In this document: in pieces, positions 32,886 through 41,714 of the stretch
Layout: the number at the start of each line of letters is the position of its first letter
Position numbering within the stretch: the stretch's first letter is position 1
Source of the DNA: Priestia iocasae
Lineage (GTDB): Bacteria; Bacillota; Bacilli; Bacillales; Bacillaceae_H
Length of the DNA stretch: 64,000 nt
Direction of reading: 5' to 3'
Assembly (NCBI RefSeq): GCF_016909075.1
Contig: NZ_JAFBFC010000001.1
Location: forward strand, 868,001-932,000
Made by a program: the position numbers and the translations under genes
Notes under the pieces: model-generated
Told to the model about the DNA's origin: nothing
Database searches by the model: none
What the model saw: only the letters and a program-made list of their open reading frames with translations

Positions 32886-33404
32886 TTGAGTACTTATGAA
32901 ACGTATCAAACTTATCAAAAAAAGTATCGAGCGTGGGGTATTCAAGAGGTTCATGCCTTTTTTCTTAATGAGCTTGAAGCCTTACCGCTGCCCATTGATC
33001 ATCCAGATGTGCAAAATCATTTAGCTGATCCGTTTATGCCCGTTCGTGAAAAAATTTGTGGAATCTATGTTATTTATAAAAAATCGATTTTGGCACTTCT
33101 GCAAGGAAAAGTACAACATCGATACGGACTCGATTTTGCTTTAGTAAAGGAAAAGGACGTTGAATTAAGTCTTGATGATGCAGAGTCAGCGCTTTTTATC
33201 GGCGCATTGGTTGTAGTAGAAACAACTAACCATAAACAAATTTCTTCTTGCTTTATTGGTGGAAGCGCGGATCGACTTTATCATTTAGTTAAGATTTTTG
33301 CAGGATTGCCCTCTATTTCTCGTGAAGATTTTGATGAGAAAGAACTGCAATCGTTTATTTCATCGCTTCATGTTGTGAAAAGTATGGGGTTTCTTAACGA
33401 GTAA
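32886..33404 (+). CDS. Conserved soluble protein of unknown function
   Basis: A 172-residue cytosolic protein without recognised motifs. It starts at TTG 32886, seven bases after AGAGGAGG, 47 bases downstream of the DUF3298 gene and on the same strand, so the two could be co-transcribed. A terminator follows. Confidence 0.55.
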   Translation: MSTYETYQTYQKKYRAWGIQEVHAFFLNELEALPLPIDHPDVQNHLADPFMPVREKICGIYVIYKKSILALLQGKVQHRYGLDFALVKEKDVELSLDDAESALFIGALVVVETTNHKQISSCFIGGSADRLYHLVKIFAGLPSISREDFDEKELQSFISSLHVVKSMGFLNE

Positions 33405-33449
33405 CCACTTTACCCTCCAGATGATCGAGACGATGAGTACTACTTGTAA

Positions 33450-33480
33450 AAAAAGCACCAACATGTAGTCAGTGCTTTTT
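33450..33480. terminator. Bidirectional terminator
   Basis: AAAAAGCAC pairs with GTGCTTTTT between two convergent genes. Confidence 0.75.
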
Positions 33481-33502
33481 AGACGTAGCCCAGTCAGTTT
33501 CT

Positions 33503-34573
33503 TTATTCTCCAGTCATCTTCCTTCGAATTCTCTCTAATACCGCATCTAACTCATCTGGCTTCAAAAATTCAATTGGCGATACGCCTTTTTCAAACAGAA
33601 TGGATTCCGCTTCAACCACAGCGACGTACCGTCCATTTACTTTGGCAAGATGTATATTTTGCCCGAAATCGGCTAGTAATCCTTTAATCTCGGTTTCTCC
33701 TACTTTCATTTTAAGCTCTGCTTCTGGTGAGTGTTCAATAATGTGGGCAGCAGCTTCAACGACTTGGTGTGTGTCTAGTCGCTCTTGAATTTCACGCTTT
33801 TCACTTGTGGCCCATGTTTCCATTTCCACTTCGAATTGTTCAAGCTCTTCACTTTCTGGCTCAAACGTTTCATGAATATGTCCACGTACCATTTCCATCA
33901 CTTGATTTTTCATGATTTCTGGCATCGGTTCGCCGTACTCAACAAATTTTAAGAAGTCTTCAAAATAGCGAGCATGTGATGATTGGTGAATTTTTAATTC
34001 GTTTTCTTCAATCATGCCTTCTTCAGGCATGTAGGGGTATTGAATCGATTTCATGTTTTTCGTTGTGATGGCCATTTCAACGTGACGGATCAGTGTTGAT
34101 TCGTCAGCGATGGACGCTACCTTTGGTTCAAAGTCACATTTCATCACGAAAACGAAAGAGTGGTCAAAGTATTTTCTTGGTGTAGCCGTTGCGACTAAAA
34201 ATGCGCCACCTCGTACAGCGGCTGTATCGATGTAGGCCCGAACGAATTCTTCACTGACTTCTTTAAACGCTTCATTGGAGTCAGCATGGAGAGCACGGTG
34301 AAAAAGATTGTAGTTCGGGTTTGATGTGAGTTCATGACCAGGTTCAACAATAAAGTAACCAAGCTTTGTTGGAACTTGCTCGGATTTGGGGTGACGCTCC
34401 ACTTTACGTTTGACAATCTTTTTAAACTCACCGTCTAAAAAATCTTTTAACGCACTATTTTCATATTGTTCTTCATTCATCGTTTGAAAGTGTTTATAGT
34501 GCTTAGCTGCTTGATCTTCTTTTCCTTCTATTTGAACGACATAAAAAGATAAAAATCGCATTTGAAAGTCCAT
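33503..34573 (-). CDS. DUF3900-like protein, nucleoid-associated-protein fold likely
   Basis: A soluble protein of 356 residues (from ATG 34573, after GAAGGTGA; ATG 34588 is an alternative). The pattern FLVATATPRKYFDHSFVFVMKCDFEP, with a long acidic helical C-terminal half, resembles the Bacillus DUF3900 group and, more distantly, the 37-kDa nucleoid-associated protein NdpA. No experimental role is known to me. The naming is from memory of conserved blocks. Confidence 0.5.
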   Translation of the reverse strand: MDFQMRFLSFYVVQIEGKEDQAAKHYKHFQTMNEEQYENSALKDFLDGEFKKIVKRKVERHPKSEQVPTKLGYFIVEPGHELTSNPNYNLFHRALHADSNEAFKEVSEEFVRAYIDTAAVRGGAFLVATATPRKYFDHSFVFVMKCDFEPKVASIADESTLIRHVEMAITTKNMKSIQYPYMPEEGMIEENELKIHQSSHARYFEDFLKFVEYGEPMPEIMKNQVMEMVRGHIHETFEPESEELEQFEVEMETWATSEKREIQERLDTHQVVEAAAHIIEHSPEAELKMKVGETEIKGLLADFGQNIHLAKVNGRYVAVVEAESILFEKGVSPIEFLKPDELDAVLERIRRKMTGE

Positions 34574-34708
34574 TGTTTTCACCTTCATTCATTAATTAAG
34601 AGTCTTTTAAGTATAGAAAAGGGAGATCGTTTCGTCAATTCACGCTCACTTTCATTGCATGATGCATACCATACTGTAACGGCAGGGTGAAAAAAAGGAG
34701 GGAGTGGA

Positions 34709-35335
34709 ATGGGGCAATATGAACTCCTTGGTGCGTGGATAACGGCAACGGGAAATGTAACAGCAGCAATCGGAGCAACGAGAGAATTGATGAAAAGCTC
34801 TCGTGAAAATGAACAGATTATTATCTTAGGTAACGGTTTACAAGCGCTTGGAAGCTCTCTGCAAATTAATGAGCCACCTGGTGAAATCCTTGAAAGTTTA
34901 GGTAGTAAAGTGCAAATAACCGGTAATTTATCGGTTATTGCAGGGGTGATAGGTGGACAACGTGAAGAGCTTATTGAATATGATATTTTAATTGTGATTG
35001 GTGACAGTTTACAGGGGATTGGAGCGGGTTTGGAGGTTATCAATGATTTGCAAAATGTAGACACAAATCAGCCAATCTTTTTAGAAGTAGTCGGTAACTC
35101 TTTACAATCTATAGGAGCTTTCATACAAGCATTATCAGGAGCTTATCAGCTAGGAAACGAGCAGCGGATATTTGAGATTATTGGTGTAACCGGTAGTTGG
35201 ATTCAAGCTACAGGAGCCGTCATTGAAGCATTCAAAGAAGCGATTCGTCCTCATTCGCCCAAACAACAAGAGCAAAATCCAGAGGAAAGCAAGAGTGAAA
35301 AAGAGCAGGATGCATACTTATATTGTAAATTCTAA
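34709..35335 (+). CDS. DUF6944-like repetitive protein
   Basis: A 208-residue protein built of about six copies of a 30 to 37-residue amphipathic helical unit with the core GxxLQxxGxxLxx: GAWITATGNVTAAIG, GNGLQALGSSLQI, GSKVQITGNLSVIAG, GDSLQGIGAGLEV, GNSLQSIGAFIQAL and GSWIQATGAVIEAF. The tail is charged and disordered. Glycine-spaced helices suggest membrane association or self-assembly, but no function is known. AAAGGAGGG precedes ATG 34709. Confidence 0.65.
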   Translation: MGQYELLGAWITATGNVTAAIGATRELMKSSRENEQIIILGNGLQALGSSLQINEPPGEILESLGSKVQITGNLSVIAGVIGGQREELIEYDILIVIGDSLQGIGAGLEVINDLQNVDTNQPIFLEVVGNSLQSIGAFIQALSGAYQLGNEQRIFEIIGVTGSWIQATGAVIEAFKEAIRPHSPKQQEQNPEESKSEKEQDAYLYCKF

Positions 35336-35430
35336 AATATAGTATGTAATCAACTTATTACCATACTAAAAAATGTTTGAATTATCAGTTAATTTAAGTT
35401 ATAATAAAAAGGGACAAGGAGTTGATATCT

Positions 35431-35625
35431 ATGGAAAAAAATCTACTAAACGAATCCTACCAATCGGAAGAGAAAGTGATTGATGCTCTATTAGCAGAAA
35501 TGTTTTTAGATAAGGTTCTGCGAGATGTCCATGAAGAAAAACTTCGAAGCCAAATTGATTTGTCATTACAAGAGCGAGATAAGGAAAAGTTTTTGCGTTT
35601 AACACAGGAGTTACGAACTATATAG
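35431..35625 (+). CDS. IDEAL-domain small protein
   Basis: A 64-residue protein that is nearly all IDEAL domain: ALLAEMFLDKVLRDVHEEKLRSQIDLS, then RDKEKFLRLTQEL. IDEAL domains occur alone or at the end of regulators such as ComK-related proteins in Bacillus; the standalone form is of unknown role. ATG 35431 follows AAGGAG with normal spacing. It is transcribed toward a shared terminator. Confidence 0.75.
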   Translation: MEKNLLNESYQSEEKVIDALLAEMFLDKVLRDVHEEKLRSQIDLSLQERDKEKFLRLTQELRTI

Positions 35626-35629
35626 AGTA

Positions 35630-35663
35630 AAAAAACAGGGGAAAGAACCCCTGTTTTTTTTTT
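35630..35663. terminator. Bidirectional terminator
   Basis: AAAAAACAGGGG and ACCCCTGTTTTTTTT form a hairpin between convergent genes. Confidence 0.9.
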
Positions 35664-36679
35664 CAAAGATTAAGTGCTTTTTTTGTTATTGGCCCGACGA
35701 CACCATCAGCATCGAGGTTGTTGGTGCGCTGAAAGTTTCGTACTGCTGCATTTGTTGCAGCTCCAAATATACCATCAATACCTCCTGTGCGATATCCTAA
35801 TGCATGTAGTCTTTGTTGAAGAGTCATCACTTCATTTCCACGACTACCTTGTCTTAATGTACTTGAAATCCCTTTAGAAGAGATGACGGTAGGTGGAGCT
35901 GTTTTCTTAGATGAAAGATTTGAAAGATGTAATGCTTTTTTAGTTGCAGAGCCTACGATACCATCGACAGCTAGCTCGCTTTTTCGTTGAAAGTCGCGAA
36001 CTGCTCTTTCTGTTGCTACTCCAAATACACCGTCAATACCACCTGTGTTATAACCTAACGCATGTAGCTTTTGCTGCAGCTGTTTTACTTCACTTCCTCT
36101 ATGTCCCTTTTTTAAAGCGCTGCTCGAACTTGGCGTAGACACGACTGGTGTGTGACTTCCACCACTTACCTTAAATCCGTTTGCAGCAGCAATTGAATCA
36201 AACGACTTTTGCGAAGTGGTGATAATGACGACTGCATTGACACGAACTTGATCAAATAACCAACGTACTTCCTCATCGTACATACGAATGCAACCATTGC
36301 TAACATACCTCCCGATAGAGCTGGGATTGTTGTTTCCGTGTATAGCATAGGTCGTACCATATGTGCCACGTGCATTAATACCTAGCCACCGATCGCCTAA
36401 TGGATTGCGTGGATCACCGCCTTTTACCTTGCCTTTGTAGTAAGGGCGGTTCTTAATTTTGTTTACAATTTTAAAGGTTCCTTCTGGGGTATAGGATGGT
36501 TTTTTACCCGTTGCCACGCGAAAGACTTTGATAAGCTTGCCGTTATTGTAATAAGCGAGTTGATTTGTGGATTTGTTAATAATGATGAGTTGACTGCTAG
36601 AAGCTTCCGCTGAGGTTATATTGACGGCCAAAATAAGAAGACAAGCGGTGATCAGAGTTACAATAAGCTTACGAATCAA
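35663..36679 (-). CDS. Secreted L,D-transpeptidase with two peptidoglycan-binding domains
   Basis: Forms 3-3 crosslinks or modifies stem peptides in the cell wall or spore cortex. Layout: signal peptide (residues 1-26), YkuD catalytic domain (about 28-160) with His114 and Cys130 in HGNNN...SNGCIRM, then two PG_binding_1 domains (about 190-245 and 280-336), each with the LGYxTGGIDGxFG core. Most family members carry LysM or a single binding domain. The two repeats are nearly identical, suggesting recent duplication. TTG 36679 lies seven bases after AAAAGGAGG. Confidence 0.88.
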   Translation of the reverse strand: MIRKLIVTLITACLLILAVNITSAEASSSQLIIINKSTNQLAYYNNGKLIKVFRVATGKKPSYTPEGTFKIVNKIKNRPYYKGKVKGGDPRNPLGDRWLGINARGTYGTTYAIHGNNNPSSIGRYVSNGCIRMYDEEVRWLFDQVRVNAVVIITTSQKSFDSIAAANGFKVSGGSHTPVVSTPSSSSALKKGHRGSEVKQLQQKLHALGYNTGGIDGVFGVATERAVRDFQRKSELAVDGIVGSATKKALHLSNLSSKKTAPPTVISSKGISSTLRQGSRGNEVMTLQQRLHALGYRTGGIDGIFGAATNAAVRNFQRTNNLDADGVVGPITKKALNL

Positions 36680-36914
36680 TGATTACCCTCCTTTTGTGTG
36701 TAATGAATCTGTTGAACTCTTTGTATGTTATGTGGGAAGAGCTTGGACACTTTACAGTTTTGTTAAAATTGTTACAAAAAGGAAAAAATACCTATGGGCA
36801 ATCTGTTCAAAACGATGATTAAAGTTCGTAACGTGAAAAGTAACTCACTAGCTTGACCGAGGTGTGTGGTACAATAATCAGACCGAAGAAAAAGAAAGAG
36901 GTCGTGTGTGTGCA

Positions 36915-37616
36915 ATGATAAGGATTCAACGGTTTATCAGAGAAACAGGCTATTGTTCAAGACGTGAAGCAGAGCGTCTAATTGCTGCTGAGCGTGTAAG
37001 AATCAATGAAGAAACGGCGAATAAAAACAGCTTTGTTACACAAGGCGATGTCGTGTTGATTGATAGAAAAGAAATTAAGCAAAATGAAGATCCCGCCATT
37101 TATATTGCGCTAAATAAGCCTGTTGGTATTACATGTACGGCTGCTGAACATATTAAAGGGAATATTATTGAGTTTGTCAATCATCCATATCGAGTGTTTC
37201 CGGTAGGACGTCTAGATAAAGCATCGGAAGGGCTCATTTTACTGACGAATGATGGTGACATTGTCAATAAAATTTTGCGTGCGGAACATCATCATGAAAA
37301 AGAGTATGTTGTCACAGTAGATAAACCATTTAGCGATGCTTTTCTAGAAGGAATGTCAAAGGGTGTGCAGCTTCCGAATGTGAAAACGAATCCTTGTCGA
37401 GTGTTTCGAGTGAATGATGTAACATTTCGGATTATCTTAACACAGGGACTTAATCGCCAAATTCGTCGCATGTGCCGAGCATTTGGGTACACCGTGACAA
37501 AGCTAGAGCGCATTCGCATTATGAATGTTAAGTTAGGTGGACTTGAAAAAGGGAAATGGCGTGACTTAACAGCTGAAGAATTAAAGACGCTACATATGCA
37601 AGTAGAAAACTCTTAA
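36915..37616 (+). CDS. rluF: 23S rRNA pseudouridine synthase RluF type
   Basis: Isomerises a uridine to pseudouridine in 23S rRNA (position 2604 in E. coli numbering). An N-terminal S4 RNA-binding domain (IRIQRFIRETGYCSRREAERLI) precedes the catalytic domain with the Asp in GRLDKASEGLILLTNDGD. The later blocks EKEYVVTVDKP, QGLNRQIRRMCRAFGY and LERIRIMNV follow RluF rather than RluB. The start ATG 36915 gives 233 residues; an in-frame extension to 36864 has no ribosome site. Confidence 0.82.
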   Translation: MIRIQRFIRETGYCSRREAERLIAAERVRINEETANKNSFVTQGDVVLIDRKEIKQNEDPAIYIALNKPVGITCTAAEHIKGNIIEFVNHPYRVFPVGRLDKASEGLILLTNDGDIVNKILRAEHHHEKEYVVTVDKPFSDAFLEGMSKGVQLPNVKTNPCRVFRVNDVTFRIILTQGLNRQIRRMCRAFGYTVTKLERIRIMNVKLGGLEKGKWRDLTAEELKTLHMQVENS

Positions 37617-37624
37617 AAAATAGC

Positions 37625-37653
37625 TTGTGTTTTTAGAAGAGAAGTGATATATT
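37625..37653 (+). promoter_or_regulatory. Promoter of a candidate small RNA
   Basis: TTGTGT (37625-37630), exactly 17 bases, then TATATT (37648-37653) preceded by TG at 37645-37646. No gene follows on this strand before the terminator at 37748-37777. Confidence 0.45.
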
Positions 37654-37659
37654 AATTGA

Positions 37660-37780
37660 GCGATGAGCTAATTTGTGTAAGTCGAGCGACACGCCTTGAG
37701 CAACGTGTGGATGTGGCCACACGGTCGATCTCGCCTCAAAACGCATCAAAGACGCCTGCTTTGTACAGGCGTCTTTTTAT
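37660..37780 (+). ncRNA. Candidate structured small RNA
   Basis: A transcript from the promoter at 37625 would be about 120 bases. It has a hairpin in which CGAGCGAC (37683-37690) pairs with GTCG-AT-CTCG (37724-37733), enclosing GTGTGG paired with CCACAC (37705-37722). It ends in a perfect intrinsic terminator, AAAGACGCCTG with CAGGCGTCTTTTT (37748-37777). The only open frame across it has no ribosome site. I do not recognise the family; it might instead be a long 3' region of rluF. Confidence 0.45.
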
Positions 37781-37785
37781 TTTGA

Positions 37786-38607
37786 TCAAACAAGCACGTT
37801 TGTTTTTAACACAAATTCTTCTACTACTTTTGCTACACCATCATTCATATTTGTATCGGTTACATGATTAGCAATCTCTTTAATGTCATCAGGTGCATTC
37901 CCCATTGCCACACCTAATCCAGCAAATTCAATCATGGCTAAGTCATTATAGCTGTCACCCATGGCAATAACCTCTTCTTGTTTAATGCCAAGCTTTTTAA
38001 TTAAAAGGTGCAAACTTGTTCCTTTTGTCACACCCACTTCTGTGAATTCTAAAAAGAAAGGCTTTGAGCGCATAACACTTAGCTCACCGTCTAGCTCTGC
38101 TTGTAATTTTTTCTCTACTTCTACTAATCGATTTGCTTCTTGCAGCATTAGCACTTTGACTACAGGTTCATTCACCGCATTCACGAAATGTTCGACCTTT
38201 ACAATTGGCATGCCAGTTAAGTTGCCTTCTACATCCGTAAACTCGTTTTCTTCTTCCGTCACAATGTCATTCCCTACATATGTGTGAATCCATACGTTTT
38301 CACGACGACTAATGTCATATAAACGATGAACCGTCTCAGGAGGTAGCGTACTACTAAATAGTTCTTCGTTCGTTTGGCAATTTATAATTTTGGCACCATT
38401 AAATGAAAGAATAAAACTACCATATTCTTTTAAACGAAGCTCTTCGGCAATATGGGTCATTGCATACGTTGGTCGTCCTGATGCTAGTACAACTTTTACA
38501 CCCATTTCTTGGGCTTTCATTAACGCTTCTTTCGTACGAGGTGAAATCGTCTGATCATCACGAAGAAGGGTATCATCTAAATCTAATACAATCATTTTAT
38601 AAGTCAT
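37786..38607 (-). CDS. Cof-type HAD phosphatase
   Basis: A cytosolic haloacid dehalogenase-type phosphatase, class IIB, 273 residues. Motif I with the nucleophile is DLDDTLL (Asp9 and Asp11), motif II ASGRPTY, motif III lysine in the VTKG region, motif IV GDSYNDLAMI. Such enzymes dephosphorylate sugar phosphates, FMN or similar metabolites; specificity cannot be read. It converges on the candidate small RNA, whose terminator would serve both strands. Confidence 0.85.
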   Translation of the reverse strand: MTYKMIVLDLDDTLLRDDQTISPRTKEALMKAQEMGVKVVLASGRPTYAMTHIAEELRLKEYGSFILSFNGAKIINCQTNEELFSSTLPPETVHRLYDISRRENVWIHTYVGNDIVTEEENEFTDVEGNLTGMPIVKVEHFVNAVNEPVVKVLMLQEANRLVEVEKKLQAELDGELSVMRSKPFFLEFTEVGVTKGTSLHLLIKKLGIKQEEVIAMGDSYNDLAMIEFAGLGVAMGNAPDDIKEIANHVTDTNMNDGVAKVVEEFVLKTNVLV

Positions 38608-38825
38608 TTGTACAATTCCTTTCTATGATGAGTTACTCATCACTATCCTACTATAAAAAATTGATTCTACAAATAAATCAAAAGTTCTTACTATTCATTC
38701 TACTAGCTAGGAAGTTTACACTAACGTTATCGTTTTAATCAGTAGATTCATGTATCAATCGTTCTATTGATGGTGCTTTTAGAATAAAATGAGTTGGATA
38801 ATCGATGAAAGTGAGGGGAAATTAC

Positions 38826-40283
38826 GTGAGAATAAAGGCAACTCAAAGTAACGAACTCCTTCAAATCATTTATAATGGATTGGAAAAAGGGAAGCCTTCC
38901 AAAAATATCATAATCATTGGTGCCGGTATAGCTGGTTTGGTTGCGGCTTCTCTTTTAAAAGATGCAGGACATGAAGTGACAGTATTAGAGGCAACGAATC
39001 GAGTGGGAGGGCGAATCTTTACAGAAAAGGCACCATTTATCGATGGTTTATATTTAGATGTGGGAGCGATGCGTATCCCAGAATCTCATGAGTTAGCTCT
39101 TGCGTATATAAAGAAATTTAATCTTCCTCTTGATCCATTCATTAATCGAACACCTCATGACATCATGTATATAAATGGTGTGAAGACAACCTATGGAGAA
39201 TATGAAAAAAATCCTGATATCTTTAACTATCCTGTAGACGAACATGAAAAGGGAAAAACGGCAGAAGAACTGCTAAATTGGGCGATTGAACCAATTACGA
39301 ACTTTATTAATCAAAATCCTGAAGAGAATTGGCCGAAAGTCATTGACGATTTTGATTGTTATTCAATGGGTAGCTATTTACGATATAACCCATTTGGACG
39401 TACACTCTCAACGGGTGCAATTGAAATGATTAAAGTGATCGTTAATTTTGAAGGGTTCGCCGAATTGTCTTTCTTAGGTATTTTAAAAGAAATTATGGTT
39501 CTTTCTATTCCTAATCTAAAATTTTTTCAAGTTAGAGGAGGAAGTAGCCAGCTTCCGGAATCATTTTTACCTCAGTTAAAAGAGCATCTCTTTTTTTCTC
39601 AACGAGTAACGAAAATTGTGCAAGAAGAAAAGAAGGCTATTGTTCATTCGGTTCACACTCAAAGCTTCCGAAAGTTTCAAATTGAGGGGGATATCGTCAT
39701 TGTGACGATACCGTTTTCAGGTATGAACTTTATTGAAGTTGATCCTTACGATTCCATTTCTCATAATAAAAGAAAAGCCATTCGAGAACTTCATTATGTA
39801 CCTTCTACTAAAATAGGACTTCAATTTAAAACGAAATTCTGGGAAAAGCAAGGTATTACAAGTGGAAGCTTAATTACAGACTTACCGATTCGTAGCGCTT
39901 ATTATCCAAGCCATGTAACGGGAACAACAGGATCAGGTATTCTCCTTGCTAGTTATACATGGGAAGATGATGCACTCATTTGGGATAGTTTAACCGAAGA
40001 AGATCGAATCCGAAATGCACTTGATAATATTGCTACCATTCATGGACCAGACATTTATCAGGAATTTATCACAGGGGCTTCTCATATTTGGTCGCAGTAC
40101 CCGTATGTTGGTGGCTTCTCGATGTTTAAACCAGAGCAAATGAAAGAACTAGGGCCATCACTTGCTACTCCTGAAGGTCACATTCATTTTGCAGGAGAAC
40201 ATACGTCATCCTTACCAGGTTGGATTCAAGGAGCGATTGAATCAGGTATTCGAGTGGCAAGAGAAGTGAATGAAAAAGTATAA
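38826..40283 (+). CDS. FAD-dependent amine/L-amino acid oxidase
   Basis: Oxidative deamination of an amine or amino acid with release of peroxide. The product has 485 residues. The N-terminal FAD dinucleotide fold shows IIGAGIAGLVAASLL, then the GG motif LEATNRVGGRI. The C-terminal flavin contact is HIHFAGEHTSSLPGWIQGAIESG. It belongs to the flavin monoamine oxidase family and resembles Bacillus YobN-type enzymes. The start GTG 38826 follows GAGGGG by seven bases; ATG 38805 has no ribosome site. It has no signal peptide. Confidence 0.82.
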   Translation: MRIKATQSNELLQIIYNGLEKGKPSKNIIIIGAGIAGLVAASLLKDAGHEVTVLEATNRVGGRIFTEKAPFIDGLYLDVGAMRIPESHELALAYIKKFNLPLDPFINRTPHDIMYINGVKTTYGEYEKNPDIFNYPVDEHEKGKTAEELLNWAIEPITNFINQNPEENWPKVIDDFDCYSMGSYLRYNPFGRTLSTGAIEMIKVIVNFEGFAELSFLGILKEIMVLSIPNLKFFQVRGGSSQLPESFLPQLKEHLFFSQRVTKIVQEEKKAIVHSVHTQSFRKFQIEGDIVIVTIPFSGMNFIEVDPYDSISHNKRKAIRELHYVPSTKIGLQFKTKFWEKQGITSGSLITDLPIRSAYYPSHVTGTTGSGILLASYTWEDDALIWDSLTEEDRIRNALDNIATIHGPDIYQEFITGASHIWSQYPYVGGFSMFKPEQMKELGPSLATPEGHIHFAGEHTSSLPGWIQGAIESGIRVAREVNEKV

Positions 40284-40362
40284 AAGTGGAAAATAATCAA
40301 CTTTTTATTCAGAATATTTTGTATAATAAAAGGTGTAACAAATAAAGAAAGGAGAGAGCGTA

Positions 40363-41589
40363 TTGAGTTCAACACTGATTCACGCAGATGATACGTTGAC
40401 GCTATGGGGGATTATTGTCGTGTGGGCCTCTGTTAGCATTTTCTTGGAGCAGCGATATCAATGGGCTTCAAAAATATCAGGAGCCATCATTGCATTAGTT
40501 GGGGCTATGATTCTATCGAATACGGGAGTGATTCCAACCGAGTCGACGGTGTATGATTCCATTTGGGGAGTGGTTGTACCTTTAGCCATTCCGTTGCTTT
40601 TGTTTCACGTAAATATTAAGAAAGTATGGAAAGAGAGTGGAAAGCTGCTTATTCTTTTCTTAATTAGCTCGATTGGAACAGTCGCAGGCACAATCATTAG
40701 TTTCTTTTTATTAAAAGCTCACATTCCTCATCTTGAAAAAATAGGGGCGATGATGAGTGCGTCGTATATTGGTGGAGGCGTGAATTTTGCAGCCATGTCC
40801 GCAAAATTTGAAACACCAGGTGAGCTCGTTTCAGCAGCTGTTGTTGCAGATAATTTGATGATGGCTGTTTATTTTGTTCTTTTAATGACAATACCAGCAC
40901 TCGCATTCTTTCGAAAACGGTATCCAATTCCGCACATTACAGAAGTAGAACAAAGAGGAGCAGCAGAGAAAGGAAAAACACTTGCAGAAAGCTTTTGGAA
41001 GCGGAAAGATATTTCTCTAAAAGACATGGCACTTGCTGTTGGAACGGCTTTTTTACTTGTAATCATATCATTCAAAGTTGCACAATTTTTCGATACGATT
41101 ATTCCATCTGGAGAAGATGTCTCCATTGTAATGAATATCGTAAACGGTTTTCTAGGAGATAAATATTTAATGCTAACAACCGTCACACTAGGATTACTCG
41201 CATTCTTTCCTGCCTATTTCGAGAAAATTAACGGTAGTCAAGAGATGGGTACATATTTGATTTACCTTTTCTTTGTTGTCATTGGAATTCCAGCATCAAT
41301 TCCACTTATTTTAGAAAATGCACCTTTACTGTTGTTATTTGTCTTCATTATTGTCGTGATGAATATGTTGTTTTCATTTATTGGCGGAAAGCTGTTGAAG
41401 TCTGATCTTGAGGAAATTATTGTTGCAAGTAATGCAAATGTCGGAGGGCCCACAACGGCTGCTGCTTTAGCGATTGCGAAAGGTTGGAAAGACTTAGTCG
41501 GTCCAATTTTAGTTGTTGGAACATTTGGTTATATTATCGGAAACTACGTTGGAACGATACTTGGCTTTTGGTTTTCGAGTTTACTGTAA
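40363..41589 (+). CDS. DUF819 family membrane protein (YjcL-like)
   Basis: A 408-residue integral membrane protein with about ten hydrophobic segments and a symmetrical layout. Conserved family blocks are VVPLAIPLLLF, SYIGGGVNFAAMS and ASNANVGGPTTAAALA, where GGGVNF and NVGGPTT occupy equivalent places in each half. It is thought to be a transporter from its fold, but no substrate is known. TTG 40363 follows AAAGGAGAG. The amine oxidase upstream is 79 bases away, so co-expression is possible. Confidence 0.78.
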   Translation: MSSTLIHADDTLTLWGIIVVWASVSIFLEQRYQWASKISGAIIALVGAMILSNTGVIPTESTVYDSIWGVVVPLAIPLLLFHVNIKKVWKESGKLLILFLISSIGTVAGTIISFFLLKAHIPHLEKIGAMMSASYIGGGVNFAAMSAKFETPGELVSAAVVADNLMMAVYFVLLMTIPALAFFRKRYPIPHITEVEQRGAAEKGKTLAESFWKRKDISLKDMALAVGTAFLLVIISFKVAQFFDTIIPSGEDVSIVMNIVNGFLGDKYLMLTTVTLGLLAFFPAYFEKINGSQEMGTYLIYLFFVVIGIPASIPLILENAPLLLLFVFIIVVMNMLFSFIGGKLLKSDLEEIIVASNANVGGPTTAAALAIAKGWKDLVGPILVVGTFGYIIGNYVGTILGFWFSSLL

Positions 41590-41594
41590 GGTAG

Positions 41595-41626
41595 AAAAGT
41601 CTAGAGGTAGTACTCTAGGCTTTTTT
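41595..41626 (+). terminator. Rho-independent terminator
   Basis: AAAAG and CTAGAG pair with CTCTAG and CTTTTTT. Confidence 0.85.
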
Positions 41627-41714
41627 GTTTGTCCTATTGAATTATTCATTATGAAAGAGAAATTGTATGCTATAGTTAGTGTGATAGTTGGAATTAGTAG
41701 AAAGGAGCGTTCGT

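Noticed and set aside
33472-33687. Plus-strand 71-codon frame over the DUF3900-like gene
   Set aside because: It is a shadow of a well supported minus-strand gene, with no ribosome site.
37656-37871. Open frame of 71 codons across the candidate small RNA
   Set aside because: It crosses a strong terminator and the end of the convergent HAD gene and has no ribosome site.
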